NCBI RefSeq assembly: GCF_002264395.1
Contig: NZ_NFVA01000075.1
Coordinates: forward strand, 1-32,411
Direction of reading: 5' to 3'
Source of the DNA: Paenibacillus sp. VTT E-133291
Lineage (GTDB): Bacteria > Bacillota > Bacilli > Paenibacillales > Paenibacillaceae
Length of the DNA stretch: 32,411 bases
Shown here: piece by piece, positions 1 through 7,653 of the stretch
How the letters are laid out: every line of letters begins with the position of its first letter
Position numbering within the stretch: the stretch's first letter is position 1
Notes under the pieces: model-generated
What the model was told of the DNA's origin: nothing
The model's input: only the letters and a program-made list of their open reading frames with translations
Database searches by the model: none
Position numbers and translations under genes: made by a program

Positions 1-1
1 T

Positions 2-196
2 TATCGTAATCTTGATATTCTGGATGACCGAGAGAAAGAAGTTGTGGTGGGTAGGTTTGGGCTGGATACAGGTGGAGAAGAGAGGACGCAGCGGGAAATC
101 GCTAAGGAGTTAGGGATCTCGCGGAGTTATGTGTCGCGGATAGAAAAAAGGGCGTTAATGAAGCTGTATCATGAGTTTTATAAGGTGAAGCGGTAG
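2..196 (+). CDS. sigK: RNA polymerase sporulation sigma factor SigK, C-terminal end (cut by window edge)
   Basis: The frame is open from base 2 to a TAG at 194-196 and gives 64 residues that match the end of mother-cell sigma factor K. It contains the region 4 helix-turn-helix, recognisable by LDDREKEVVVGRFGLD, then TQREIAKELGISRSYVSRIE and the tail LMKLYHEFY. Region 4.2 contacts the -35 element of late mother-cell sporulation promoters. The start and region 2 lie outside the window, so I cannot tell whether the gene is intact or split by an intervening element as in Bacillus subtilis. A hairpin terminator follows at 243-276. A second copy of this 3' end, about 90% identical by hand count (19 differences in 196 bases), lies at 4118-4313. 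In this first copy the conserved Gly, Glu and Tyr are kept, so it is probably the functional one. Confidence 0.85.
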   Translation, partial: YRNLDILDDREKEVVVGRFGLDTGGEERTQREIAKELGISRSYVSRIEKRALMKLYHEFYKVKR

Positions 197-242
197 GACT
201 GATGACAATTACACAGTAATAATCCATTAATAATAAAACTTG

Positions 243-276
243 AAAAGCGACTTGTCTACGGATGAGTCGTTTTTTG
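243..276 (+). terminator. Rho-independent terminator of sigK
   Basis: The arms AAAGCGACT and AGTCGTTTT pair, with one G-T wobble, around a loop of about 12 bases and run into six T residues. It sits 46 bases after the sigK stop. Similar hairpins at 4354 and 21838 follow other SigK-derived fragments. Confidence 0.75.
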
Positions 277-343
277 TGTGAATAGGGTTCGCCCTACTTA
301 TGATACGGTTCATTTCATCGCACTATCTGTAACGGCAAGTTAT

Positions 344-370
344 AAGGCCATCCCTTTCAGGATGGCCCTT
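344..370. terminator. Hairpin between convergent sigK and amidase genes
   Basis: GGCCATCC (346-353) pairs perfectly with GGATGGCC (360-367), flanked by complementary AAG and CTT. It lies about 50 bases past the stop of the minus-strand amidase gene and probably ends its transcript, although the following T tract is weak. The rest of 197-420 shows nothing else. Confidence 0.55.
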
Positions 371-420
371 CCTGTAAACGTGGTTACTCGAGTACTCTGT
401 CATGTTTAATTGAATTTCTT

Positions 421-3400
421 TTAATTAGTAGTTCCTAGTAATCTGGAAACAATTGTTGCAAACTCTGCTCTAGTAATATCTTTTTCAGGCTTAAATGTAC
501 TGTCTGCGTATCCTGTAATAATATTATTGGATGCGAGTGCATCAATGGAATCATAATACCATGCATTTCTTGTGACATCTTTGAATGATGTGTTTCCAGT
601 ACCTGTTAGCTTAAAGGCTCGAGTGATTAGTGCCGCTAATTCACCACGACTAATCTTCTCATCTGGACGGAATCTTCCGTCACTATATCCGTTCATCAAA
701 CCTGATCCAGCAGCTGCACCAATAAACTTATTCGCCCAATGAGTTGGAGATACATCTATAAAGTTACTTTCTTGTCCTTCAAGTCCCATGTAAGTTGCAA
801 TTACTTTAATTGCTTCGGCACGAGTCAAACCTGAATTTGGACGGAATGTTCCATCGGAATAACCCGTCAATAATCCCTTAGCAATTAGTGCGTCAATGCT
901 TGCTTTTGCCCAATGATTCATTGTATCTACAAAACTAACAACTTTCGGCTTATCTGCTGGTGTTATTGTTTCTGCAGGTGCCGTTGTTTCTATAGGCGTT
1001 GTTACTGCTGGAGGAGTACCTCCTCCAGTATTTGGATTGGTTGGTCCATTATCTGTGTTTGGGTTAGGATTAGTAGAGTTTGAAACATATTGAAGTGCTG
1101 GAGCAAATGTTGTAAGTAGTCTAGCTTGACTTTGTTGCTCAAGAGCGTAGCCCATGCCTAAAATTTTTGCATCATCCCATGCTCTACCAACCAGTTGCAT
1201 AGAAATAGAATATCCGCTGTCATTCGTTCCTACAGGAACAACTACCGTAGGGAGACCCACATTAGAGGTTAATACGCCCGTGTTACGGTCAGAACTTAAT
1301 TGAGAAGCTGATGCGTCATTGTTATATACGTCACTAATAAAACCTGCATAAACAACAGCATCAACGCCATTCGCGTCCATCCAGTTTTTAATAACTTCCT
1401 TATAGTCGGTTCTATACTTAATGTAATCTTGCACAGCTTGTTCAGTCATACGAGTTGGAGTACTATATCCTCTTTGATTATAGATAAGCACCTTATCTGA
1501 AGCTAGTACACTTGCTCCATCAATATAAGGGAAGTCCTTATGAAGCTCAATATAACGTGCCCAACCTTCAGTAGATCCATTAATACCTGAAGGACGACTA
1601 GGGCCTGATGGTACAGCTGACATTTCAACCATTGTCGCCCCTGCTGCTTGAAGCTCTGAGAACTTATCCATCACTGCCCGTCCAGTATCATCATCAGCAT
1701 ATGCAGATACAAAGGATGCAGGAATATATCCAATTTTCTTTCCTTTCAATGCATTAGCATCCAGAGATTCCTTCCAATCCACTGGACGCTTATGATCTGC
1801 ATCAGCAGTGACTGTGAAAATATCTTGTGGGTCCGTACCCGTTGTAGTATTCAATATAATGGCTAGGTCAGTTACTGTTTTAGCAATGGGACCTGCATAA
1901 TCTTGTCCCCAAGTGAGTGGAAGTACTCCTGTAGTACTTGCCATACCGTCTGTACCCCGGAAGCTTTTTAAGCTAGCGCCTGTAGTTGGTGCATAGAGAG
2001 ATACCCCTGTTTGCGATCCCATTGCTGCTGCTGCGAAATCAGCTGCAACAGATACTGCAGACCCGCCGCTTGAGCCAAAAGATGTTTTTGATGGATAGAG
2101 TGCATTCCATGTTTGCTGCCAGCCGCTCTCACTAAAGCTTCCGCTGTTAGCAAACTCAGAGGTATTTACTTTACCAATAATTACAGCTCCAGCTTCCCGC
2201 AGCTTTTTCACTTGGAATGCATCGGAATCAGGCTGCCAGCCTTCAAGAGCTTTACTGCCACCTGTAGTAGGCATATCCTTTGTGTCATAAATATCTTTTA
2301 TCGCAATTGGAATACCCAATAAATCACCTTTTACACCTTGTGCACGGGCATCGTCAGCAGCTTTTGCTTGGTTAAGCGCAGTTTCAGATACATGCAGGAA
2401 TGCATGGAATCCCAATTGTCCCTCATCGTATACCTTAATTCTATCTAAATAGGCTTGAGTAATTTGTACAGAAGTAGTTTTACCATTAATCATATCCTTC
2501 TGTATTTCTGCAATTGATTTATTCTTAACATCATACGGAGATGAAGTTATTAATTCTTTGGCCGCAGGAGCATTTGGAATATCCAGATGATCTCCAGTAT
2601 CAAGTCCCTCTATAGCAGATATATCCCAGTTGCTAATTGAACGAATTTGTGCGTTTGTTAATCCTGTTACATCCAGCAGACTATTAAGTCCATCTAGCAT
2701 AGCAACCAGATTTTTCAACCCTTCTTCACCAGCTTCTCCAACTTGTACATAATTTACTAGGGACTTCGATTCGCCCGGCCCAATATTTAGTGAATTAATG
2801 AACCCATAGAAATTCGCTTCATTTCCATACTCAGCTAAGGGTACTGTGAATGGATCCTGTTGCTGATTCCCTAGACCTGTTAATCCATTATCAAACGGTT
2901 TTGGAGATCCCACTGCAACGCCTAGCGGCTTATTGTTTCTGGCACTGCTATCTACAACAATCCATGAATCATCTGTAGTTACCTTAAGATCGCCTGAGTA
3001 GGTTGCCTTAACTACTGAAGCATTTGTTGTTGTACCATATCCTAAAGAGCCACCGAATGATACATCAACTTTTATAGCGACATCATTTTTATTAGTGAAT
3101 GTATCAAAGAATCTCGTTCGATTATGAATAGTATCCACATACACCTCACGTGTTACAGTTACATTTCCTAGATTTACAGATTGAGCCGAAGTAAACTTAT
3201 TAACGCCATCGTATTTCAAGTCAAACCCACGCATCATTTGACCATTCATAAGTGGAGCTGAAGGCGAGGACACTTTAACAAAGATATTGCCGAAACCTTG
3301 TACTTGTGTAGCACCAATTGTACGTAAACTTCCTGTGTCTAAGCTAGGAGCAAAAACATCGTGAATCTCCCATACTGTGCCACTTTCTGAAGTAACTCTA

Positions 3401-3573
3401 GTTAAAGCGTCAGCTGTTTGAAACGGAATTACACTCGTAGCAATAACAGATAACACAATTGAAGTAGCTATAAATTGCTTTTTACTCCAATTTTTTTTTG
3501 CTGGTGAATATTCAGATCGGGTGGAACCAGAATGATCTCTTTTAGTTTCACGTAGACGTATGAACTTATACAT
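421..3573 (-). CDS. Secreted amidase-signature hydrolase with three SLH domains
   Basis: The 1050-residue protein has four parts. A basic N-terminus with a hydrophobic stretch (about 33-56) is a signal peptide with a long n-region. Residues 60-300 form a beta-rich segment I do not recognise. Residues 345-815 form an amidase-signature (GatA-like) domain with the Ser-cisSer-Lys triad visible as Lys426 (IPIAIKD), the GSSGGSA loop at 500-506 and a probable nucleophile Ser525 in GSQTGVS. A Pro/Thr/Asn-rich linker is followed by three S-layer homology domains (about 878-1050), which normally bind pyruvylated wall polymer. It should therefore act outside the cell, anchored to the wall, hydrolysing an amide; the substrate cannot be read from the sequence. 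On the minus strand an AAGGAG site lies nine bases before the ATG. It is a lone gene, flanked by direct repeats of the sigK 3' end. Confidence 0.88.
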   Translation of the reverse strand: MYKFIRLRETKRDHSGSTRSEYSPAKKNWSKKQFIATSIVLSVIATSVIPFQTADALTRVTSESGTVWEIHDVFAPSLDTGSLRTIGATQVQGFGNIFVKVSSPSAPLMNGQMMRGFDLKYDGVNKFTSAQSVNLGNVTVTREVYVDTIHNRTRFFDTFTNKNDVAIKVDVSFGGSLGYGTTTNASVVKATYSGDLKVTTDDSWIVVDSSARNNKPLGVAVGSPKPFDNGLTGLGNQQQDPFTVPLAEYGNEANFYGFINSLNIGPGESKSLVNYVQVGEAGEEGLKNLVAMLDGLNSLLDVTGLTNAQIRSISNWDISAIEGLDTGDHLDIPNAPAAKELITSSPYDVKNKSIAEIQKDMINGKTTSVQITQAYLDRIKVYDEGQLGFHAFLHVSETALNQAKAADDARAQGVKGDLLGIPIAIKDIYDTKDMPTTGGSKALEGWQPDSDAFQVKKLREAGAVIIGKVNTSEFANSGSFSESGWQQTWNALYPSKTSFGSSGGSAVSVAADFAAAAMGSQTGVSLYAPTTGASLKSFRGTDGMASTTGVLPLTWGQDYAGPIAKTVTDLAIILNTTTGTDPQDIFTVTADADHKRPVDWKESLDANALKGKKIGYIPASFVSAYADDDTGRAVMDKFSELQAAGATMVEMSAVPSGPSRPSGINGSTEGWARYIELHKDFPYIDGASVLASDKVLIYNQRGYSTPTRMTEQAVQDYIKYRTDYKEVIKNWMDANGVDAVVYAGFISDVYNNDASASQLSSDRNTGVLTSNVGLPTVVVPVGTNDSGYSISMQLVGRAWDDAKILGMGYALEQQSQARLLTTFAPALQYVSNSTNPNPNTDNGPTNPNTGGGTPPAVTTPIETTAPAETITPADKPKVVSFVDTMNHWAKASIDALIAKGLLTGYSDGTFRPNSGLTRAEAIKVIATYMGLEGQESNFIDVSPTHWANKFIGAAAGSGLMNGYSDGRFRPDEKISRGELAALITRAFKLTGTGNTSFKDVTRNAWYYDSIDALASNNIITGYADSTFKPEKDITRAEFATIVSRLLGTTN

Positions 3574-3825
3574 GTGCGTAATCTCCTTTTCCTTTATGTA
3601 TTTTATTATTTAATGTTAGGAAATATAACACTAGTATTTGTTTGAGTCAATAAATATTATGAATTTAATATATTTTGAGTTTGAAAAAAGGAAAAAAGGC
3701 TTTTTTAATTATTATGTGTAATGTATATGTAAACTATAATATTGAATAGATAACTCTATATGATAGGTTTTAAGGGGCCGCAGGCTATTAAGTATCATCA
3801 TCCGGTGCATCATCAAAAACCTTGA
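3574..3825. other. AT-rich upstream region of the amidase gene
   Basis: The region holds the minus-strand ribosome site and presumably the amidase promoter. An A-rich/T-rich foldback near 3686-3708 is the only structure I see, and I find no coding signal. Confidence 0.4.
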
Positions 3826-4022
3826 ATTTCACGAGTTCAAAAAGAAGAGGAACAGCTAATAATTAACAGAGAATATTATGTTTTTTATTTCATGAAAGTG
3901 GAAGATTTCTATATGGGAGAATGGCATAAAGCAGAATCACTGATAATTCCAGATGCACTAGCCCGCAAGATCAATAATGGGCATCCTGAAAAGAGTAAAG
4001 TATCTGCTGGGAAAGAAGCCAT
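3826..4022 (+). pseudogene. Unrecognised open-frame remnant fused to a sigK relic
   Basis: After a TGA at 3823 this frame reads about 65 codons that look protein-like, for example INREYYVFYFMKVEDFYMG and HKAESLIIPDALARKINNGH. I do not recognise the family. From about 4023 the coding similarity switches to another frame, that of SigK, so the longer open frame ending at 4275 is a chimera of unrelated pieces. There is an ATG at 3892 but no convincing Shine-Dalgarno site. It is best read as the end of a gene broken by rearrangement. Confidence 0.45.
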
Positions 4023-4313
4023 AAGAAAGGTAATGAAATTACGCTTATCGACATCCTCGGCTCTGAAGCTGATGATGTTATTAAAGAGGTCGATCTTAAG
4101 ATTGAGAATATCAAGATTTATCGAAATCTTGATATTCTGGATGACAGAGAGAAAGAAGTTGTGGTGTGTAGGTTTGGGCTGGATACAGGCGGGGAAGAGA
4201 GGACGCAGCGTGGAATTGCTAAGGAGCTGGGGATCTCGCGGAGTTGTGTATCACGGATTGAGAAAAGGGCGCTGATGAAGCTTTATCATGAGTTTTATAA
4301 GGCGAAGCGGTAG
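4023..4313 (+). pseudogene. Decayed second copy of the sigK 3' end
   Basis: From KKGNEITLIDILGSEADDV to the TAG at 4311, 96 codons read without interruption and match SigK from just after the HDPIGTD segment to the C-terminus. There is no start codon in a sensible place: the frame meets a TAA upstream and no ATG, GTG or TTG lies near the junction. Three highly conserved residues differ from the copy at 2-196: Gly to Cys in VCRFGLD, Glu to Gly in QRGIAKE and Tyr to Cys in SRSCVSR. Region 2, needed to bind core polymerase and the -10 element, is absent. In B. subtilis the separate C-terminal part (spoIIIC) is joined to the N-terminal part by excision of the skin element. Here no recombinase or N-terminal half is adjacent, so I call it a relic. 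Confidence 0.8.
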
Positions 4314-4353
4314 GGTCTTAGATAATAACTAAAGATTCACAATAGAGTGTTTT

Positions 4354-4387
4354 AAAAGCAACTTGCCAACAGGAGAGTTGCTTTTTT
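4354..4387 (+). terminator. Terminator after the sigK relic
   Basis: A perfect 10-bp stem, AAAAGCAACT with AGTTGCTTTT, ends in a T tract. Its sequence and about 25 bases on the 5' side closely match the hairpin at 21838-21873. Confidence 0.75.
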
Positions 4388-4442
4388 GTAGTTGGGTTAA
4401 ATGAACATAAAAAAACATATTCAGAAAATTATCTATTTAACT

Positions 4443-4530
4443 GCTGAGGGTGGGGGTCAAACCCGTACGGTGCTCACGAACCGTAAGATTTTAAGTTCTG
4501 CGCTTCTACCAACTGCAATTCACCGTGATC
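4443..4530 (-). pseudogene. tRNA-Leu(UAA) relic
   Basis: Read on the minus strand, this stretch carries recognisable tRNA-Leu parts: TTGGTAGAAGCGCAGAA (D arm), CTTAAAATC with anticodon TAA, a variable-arm stem CGGT/ACCG and CGGGTTTGACC (T arm), ending CCCTCAGC. The acceptor strands GATCACG and CCTCAGC pair at only about four of seven positions, the anticodon stem has two mismatches, and no CCA is encoded. It is therefore probably a non-functional remnant. tRNA genes are common integration sites, which fits the scarred neighbourhood. Confidence 0.55.
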
Positions 4531-4552
4531 CCGATCCGTTTGGTGGTCGGAT

Positions 4553-4601
4553 CAGCCTCCGTTGCCTTCCGGTGGTAGACGCCGGAAGGCAACGGAGGCT
4601 G
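4553..4601. repeat. Perfect 20-bp inverted repeat (stem-loop)
   Basis: CAGCCTCCGTTGCCTTCCGG (4553-4572) pairs without mismatch to its complement at 4582-4601 around the 9-base loop TGGTAGACG. The stem is GC-rich and has no T tract after it, so it is not a typical intrinsic terminator. A smaller GATCCG/CGGATC stem abuts it on the left. Confidence 0.9.
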
Positions 4602-4620
4602 CCCTGGTAACACCGTATAG

Positions 4621-4878
4621 TTTCCGTTCCTTCGTCGCAACGGACAATTGGCCGTGGCACACATAGAGCAGCTCAAAATCTTTTAGCCTCCTTCTCGGGA
4701 ACAAGCGAGGCGCGACCGTCTGGAACTGCGTTTAATGGATGGAGGGAGTCCACTCCTGGAAGAGGAATCGCTTGCGGACCGGGTGTTGGAGAGGGTGGGG
4801 AATAACAGGATAGATCCCTTACATAGAATTAGATGGAATACCGGAATCGTGCAAAAAGTAACTTTCTTAGCTAAATAA
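4621..4878 (+). pseudogene. Unrecognised open frame broken by an amber codon
   Basis: The frame runs from 4621, is cut by TAG at 4684-4686 and continues for 63 codons to TAA at 4876. The part after the stop looks like real protein (ARRDRLELRLMDGGSPLLEE, then DRVLERVGNNRIDPLHRIRW) and the base composition is GC-rich like the following oxidoreductase gene. There is no plausible start. I do not recognise the family. It is probably the C-terminal remnant of a gene from the same foreign segment as the Gfo/Idh gene. Confidence 0.4.
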
Positions 4879-5080
4879 AACTATCCATCATTCTTATATA
4901 ATAAAGGTAACAAGGTATCATAACAAGACGAAAGCTATTCTGTAGTAATCCGGTATTATACAAATGTAAGTGCTCACCCATGAAGATTAGATGCTGTAGG
5001 GAGACTTCGGCTTCTCCCAACAAGAGCTTGGATCAACACAAAATAACCTCCGCGAGTGAGAAGGATAGGATGGATGCATC
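4879..5080. other. Intergenic region before the Gfo/Idh gene
   Basis: AT-rich at first, then GC-rich. It should hold the promoter of the oxidoreductase gene, but I see no convincing -35/-10 pair. AGAAGGATAGG shortly before the ATG at 5081 is the likely ribosome site. Confidence 0.3.
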
Positions 5081-6103
5081 ATGAAAAGGTACGGGGCGGT
5101 CGTGATAGGCTGTGGTTATATGGGCTCTCTCCACTTGGACGCGATATCACAACAGGAGCGGGTCCGGTTGATCGGCGTGGCGGATTGGAACCGGGACAGG
5201 GCCTCCTTAGTGGCAAGCCAATACGGAGCCAAGTGTTGGAGCACGGATTACCGGACATTGATCGAGCGTGACGATGTGGATCTGGTCATTATCGCCACGT
5301 ACCCGTCCTCCCATCTGGAGATCGCAAAAGATTGTCTCGCTGCAGGGAAGCATATCCTATGCGAGAAGCCGATGGCGGGCAATGCACGGGAAACGCAGGA
5401 ATTCATGAAGCTGGCCGGTGGAGCCAAAACCAAGGTGCTGATTGGTCACATCCTTCGCCATAACACCACGTACCAGGCGGTAATGAAGATGATCCGGGAG
5501 GGCGCCATCGGCTTCCCCTTGGTCATTCGGTTATCCCAATTGAAGCCCTCCAAAAATTGGGCTTCCCACTTGTCCCTGCTCCGAGACGTCTCGCCGATCG
5601 TAGATTGCGGCGTCCATTATATCGATGTGATGCGTTGGGCTACAGGGGCGGACGTGATAAGCGTCAACGGGATCGGGCAGCGTCTTTATGAAGAAGTCCC
5701 GCCGTACACTTACAATTATGGGCTCATGACCCTCCGTTTGTCGGACGGCTCCATAGGCTACTTTGAGACGGGGTGGGGCAAGGGGCTTCCGACTGATAAC
5801 CGGAAGGAATTCATCGGACCCGCAGGCCGGATCCGCATCATCTACAAGAACGATCGACCGCGAGAGGAACAGTATCTGGGAAATCTGGTCGAGGTCGAAG
5901 ACCATCGGAAAGGAACGGTCCGGCAGATCAATATGGACTTCTCCGTGAAGCCTACGGGTGCCCAACTGGACTATTTCCTGTCCATGCTGGAGAACAACTT
6001 ACCCGCTATACCGGCAATGGAGGATGCCTACCGGGCGATGGAGGTCGCACTTCTGGCCGATCGGGCGATCCATGAAGGAATTACGTTACCATGTGCGAAA
6101 TAA
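5081..6103 (+). CDS. Gfo/Idh/MocA family NAD(P)-dependent oxidoreductase
   Basis: 340 residues, the usual family length. The N-terminal Rossmann fold shows VIGCGYMG (dinucleotide-binding glycines 10, 12 and 15). The family EKP motif is at 95-97 with the likely catalytic Lys96. The motif DCGVHYIDVMRW (from Asp175) supplies the conserved Asp and His179 of the C-terminal domain. Such enzymes oxidise or reduce sugars, inositols or amino sugars in the cytoplasm; the substrate cannot be told from sequence. It is followed within 12 bases by the remnant of a sugar-phosphate isomerase, so it was probably once part of a sugar or inositol catabolic operon. The gene is clearly richer in G+C than the rest of the window, which suggests acquisition by transfer. 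Confidence 0.88.
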   Translation: MKRYGAVVIGCGYMGSLHLDAISQQERVRLIGVADWNRDRASLVASQYGAKCWSTDYRTLIERDDVDLVIIATYPSSHLEIAKDCLAAGKHILCEKPMAGNARETQEFMKLAGGAKTKVLIGHILRHNTTYQAVMKMIREGAIGFPLVIRLSQLKPSKNWASHLSLLRDVSPIVDCGVHYIDVMRWATGADVISVNGIGQRLYEEVPPYTYNYGLMTLRLSDGSIGYFETGWGKGLPTDNRKEFIGPAGRIRIIYKNDRPREEQYLGNLVEVEDHRKGTVRQINMDFSVKPTGAQLDYFLSMLENNLPAIPAMEDAYRAMEVALLADRAIHEGITLPCAK

Positions 6104-6115
6104 GGGTGGACTGAC

Positions 6116-6313
6116 ATGGTTATGGTAACAGGGGATGACCCGGTGCAAGGTGTACACCTGCTGAAGGGCTATATCGTCCCCACCCATGTGAAGGACGGCA
6201 TCCGACATCAGCCGGTCGATCCAAGGGATGTGTGTGTACGGTGCCCCATGGGAGAGGGGAAAGTGGGGGATTCGCCCGAGATGGCGGTCTCCTTCATCCG
6301 CCAATACAGGTAA
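6116..6313 (+). pseudogene. Truncated sugar-phosphate isomerase/epimerase (AP endonuclease 2 family)
   Basis: The 65-codon frame resembles the C-terminal third of xylose isomerase-like TIM-barrel proteins. It has VMVTGDDPVQGVHLLK, then YIVPTHVKDG (metal/active-site strand), then PMGEGKV, which normally sits about 30-40 residues before the C-terminal helix. Here PMGEGKV is joined almost directly to GDSPEMAVSFIRQYR, so an internal block is missing. The wording before it (VCVRCPMGEGKV where relatives have a Tyr-Gly-Ala-type stretch) suggests small frame errors. The N-terminal two thirds are absent. Such isomerases usually accompany Gfo/Idh genes. The original gene probably worked in the same pathway as its neighbour and is now dead. 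Confidence 0.65.
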
Positions 6314-6418
6314 CGGTAGACGGCCGCGCGAAATCTCGGGTCTAAATAATCAAGTTAATTAATAGGGTTGTTTTGGTGTGTTAACCCCAGTGGGATTCCG
6401 AACAGAAGGGAATGAAAC

Positions 6419-7051
6419 ATGGAAAGGAAATTGGAAACCTTAGTAATTTCCCGTCTGACAAATCAGACGGATGTTTCAGATACAGAAGAAGTCCAGATCA
6501 TCAAGCAATATCAATGGCTTAAAGGGTATAACCCGGTCGTTACAGCAAGATTAAATTACAGTCAGGAGGATCTGGAACTTCAGTTTAAGGTTTACGAAAA
6601 GAATCCAATACGAACATACAGAAACTTAAATGATCCCGTGTATAAGGATAGCTGCATCGAGTTCTTTTTTCAGCCTACTCCGGATTCGGACCAACGCTAT
6701 ATGAATTTCGAATTTAATGCGAATGGCACAATTCTCTTGCAGATAGGAGCGGATCGGTATGATCGCTTCCCAATCACTATTAATCCGGCACTTTTCCATG
6801 TCCTAACCACTACCGATCAAATCAATGATAAAGGAGAAGTATATTGGGAATTAAGCTTTTCGATCTCATGGGCTTGGGTACAATCTTATTTTTCAGACTT
6901 TCGGGCAGTGCCGGGAAAAAGGATGAGAGGAAACTTTTACAAGTGCGGCGACGATACGACCTATCCGCATTTTGGAACATGGAGCAGAGTTCATTCGAAC
7001 AAACCAGAATTTCATAGAAGCTGTGATTTTGGGATTCTGTACTTAGAGTAA
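6419..7051 (+). CDS. Carbohydrate-binding family 9-like protein
   Basis: 210 residues without a signal peptide or membrane segment. The pattern of a DOMON/CBM9-like beta-sandwich is present: an early aromatic strand (QYQWLKGYNPVVTARLNY), a strand pair ending in DSCIEFFFQP, then YMNFEFNANG, and a late YWELSFSISWAWV block. The tail RGNFYKCGDDTTYPHFGTWS is typical of the stand-alone bacterial proteins annotated as CBM9-like. Its ligand and role are unknown. AAGGGA stands before the ATG. No operon partner is visible: upstream lies the isomerase relic, downstream 730 bases without an intact gene. Confidence 0.75.
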   Translation: MERKLETLVISRLTNQTDVSDTEEVQIIKQYQWLKGYNPVVTARLNYSQEDLELQFKVYEKNPIRTYRNLNDPVYKDSCIEFFFQPTPDSDQRYMNFEFNANGTILLQIGADRYDRFPITINPALFHVLTTTDQINDKGEVYWELSFSISWAWVQSYFSDFRAVPGKRMRGNFYKCGDDTTYPHFGTWSRVHSNKPEFHRSCDFGILYLE

Positions 7052-7251
7052 CTGCGAAATGCAGCGTCAATGAATAACTTTCGAAGCGGCATATACGGAG
7101 TTGGAGGTTTTTTATCGTTTTTAGGAAAATTTCTAATGGAAACAAGATTGTTATTATGTCAAATTATACATAAGTTTAGGATGACGGCAATAGCAGGGAT
7201 TTTGTAATGTTCGATTATTTTTATGGAACACTAGTCCAGATATCTTTAAAA

Positions 7252-7378
7252 TACAGTGTGCCGCAAAAGTGGACAGCTTTGTGCTTTTGTTACGGTAGCT
7301 CTTGATAACTTTTATAAGCCCAATGGTGCAAATGTAATCAAATCCTTTATGTCTTCTCCGGTGATATAGAATTTTTTG
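7252..7378 (-). pseudogene. SigK region 2 relic, inverted
   Basis: On the minus strand the sequence reads KKFYITGED in one frame, shifts by a single lost base, then reads TIGLIKVIKSYRNKSTKLST and FAAHCI. This is sigma-K region 2, whose usual wording is KKFENTGED, DLISIGTIGLIKAIESY, GTKLATFAARCI. Similarity stops right after the Cys-Ile of AARCI, close to where the B. subtilis skin element interrupts sigK (knowledge recalled, not computed here). Region 2 alone cannot function, and the frame is broken. Confidence 0.75.
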
Positions 7379-7418
7379 GTTGTGGACACGATATGATGTC
7401 AATCTGAAGTCATTTTCA

Positions 7419-7451
7419 GATGTATCTCTACACGATCCTATTGGGACAGGT
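7419..7451 (+). pseudogene. SigK DVSLHDPIGT relic on the plus strand
   Basis: Eleven codons read DVSLHDPIGTG, the segment that follows region 2 in SigK (KKDVSLHDPIGTDKEGNEI). It lies 40 bases from the inverted region 2 relic but on the opposite strand. The copy at 4023 begins at the very next residues (KKGNEI). A 7-bp inverted repeat ATCTGAA/TTCAGAT (7402-7408, 7415-7421) marks the junction. Confidence 0.6.
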
Positions 7452-7611
7452 TATATTTTGACAGTTTTTATGAACGGAGTTTGAAAATTAATTTAGCATG
7501 AACCAGTCATGGTTGCTGTTGAATCACCTAAATAGAAGAAGAGAACGTTATATAAGAATTATATCTATCGTGAAATAGCGGAAAGATGGACGATTTTATA
7601 GATAAACCCCG

Positions 7612-7643
7612 AAAGAGCCTTGGAACTATAAAGGCTCTTTTTT
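7612..7643 (+). terminator. Intrinsic terminator in the SigK-debris region
   Basis: AAAGAGCCTT (7612-7621) pairs perfectly with AAGGCTCTTT (7631-7640), followed by a T run. It isolates the Zur-controlled promoter just downstream. A 20-base stretch before it (7585-7604) matches 18 of 20 bases at 23630-23649. The remainder of 7052-7651 holds the SigK relics and no intact gene. Confidence 0.7.
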
Positions 7644-7653
7644 GTACCATTGG

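Noticed and set aside
3892..4275. Open frame of 127 codons taken as a gene
   Set aside because: Its second half is an out-of-frame reading of SigK coding sequence; only the part before about 4023 looks like protein, so it is a chimera.
4553..4601. Hairpin as an intrinsic terminator
   Set aside because: There is no T tract on either side and no intact gene ends nearby.
4401..4610. Open frame of 69 codons across the tRNA relic and hairpin
   Set aside because: It reads through the tRNA-like sequence and the inverted repeat and has no protein-like composition.
5531..5965. Minus-strand frame of 144 codons
   Set aside because: It is a shadow of the Gfo/Idh gene, favoured by its high GC.
6822..7145. 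Minus-strand frame of 107 codons
   Set aside because: It is antisense to the CBM9-like gene without start signals.
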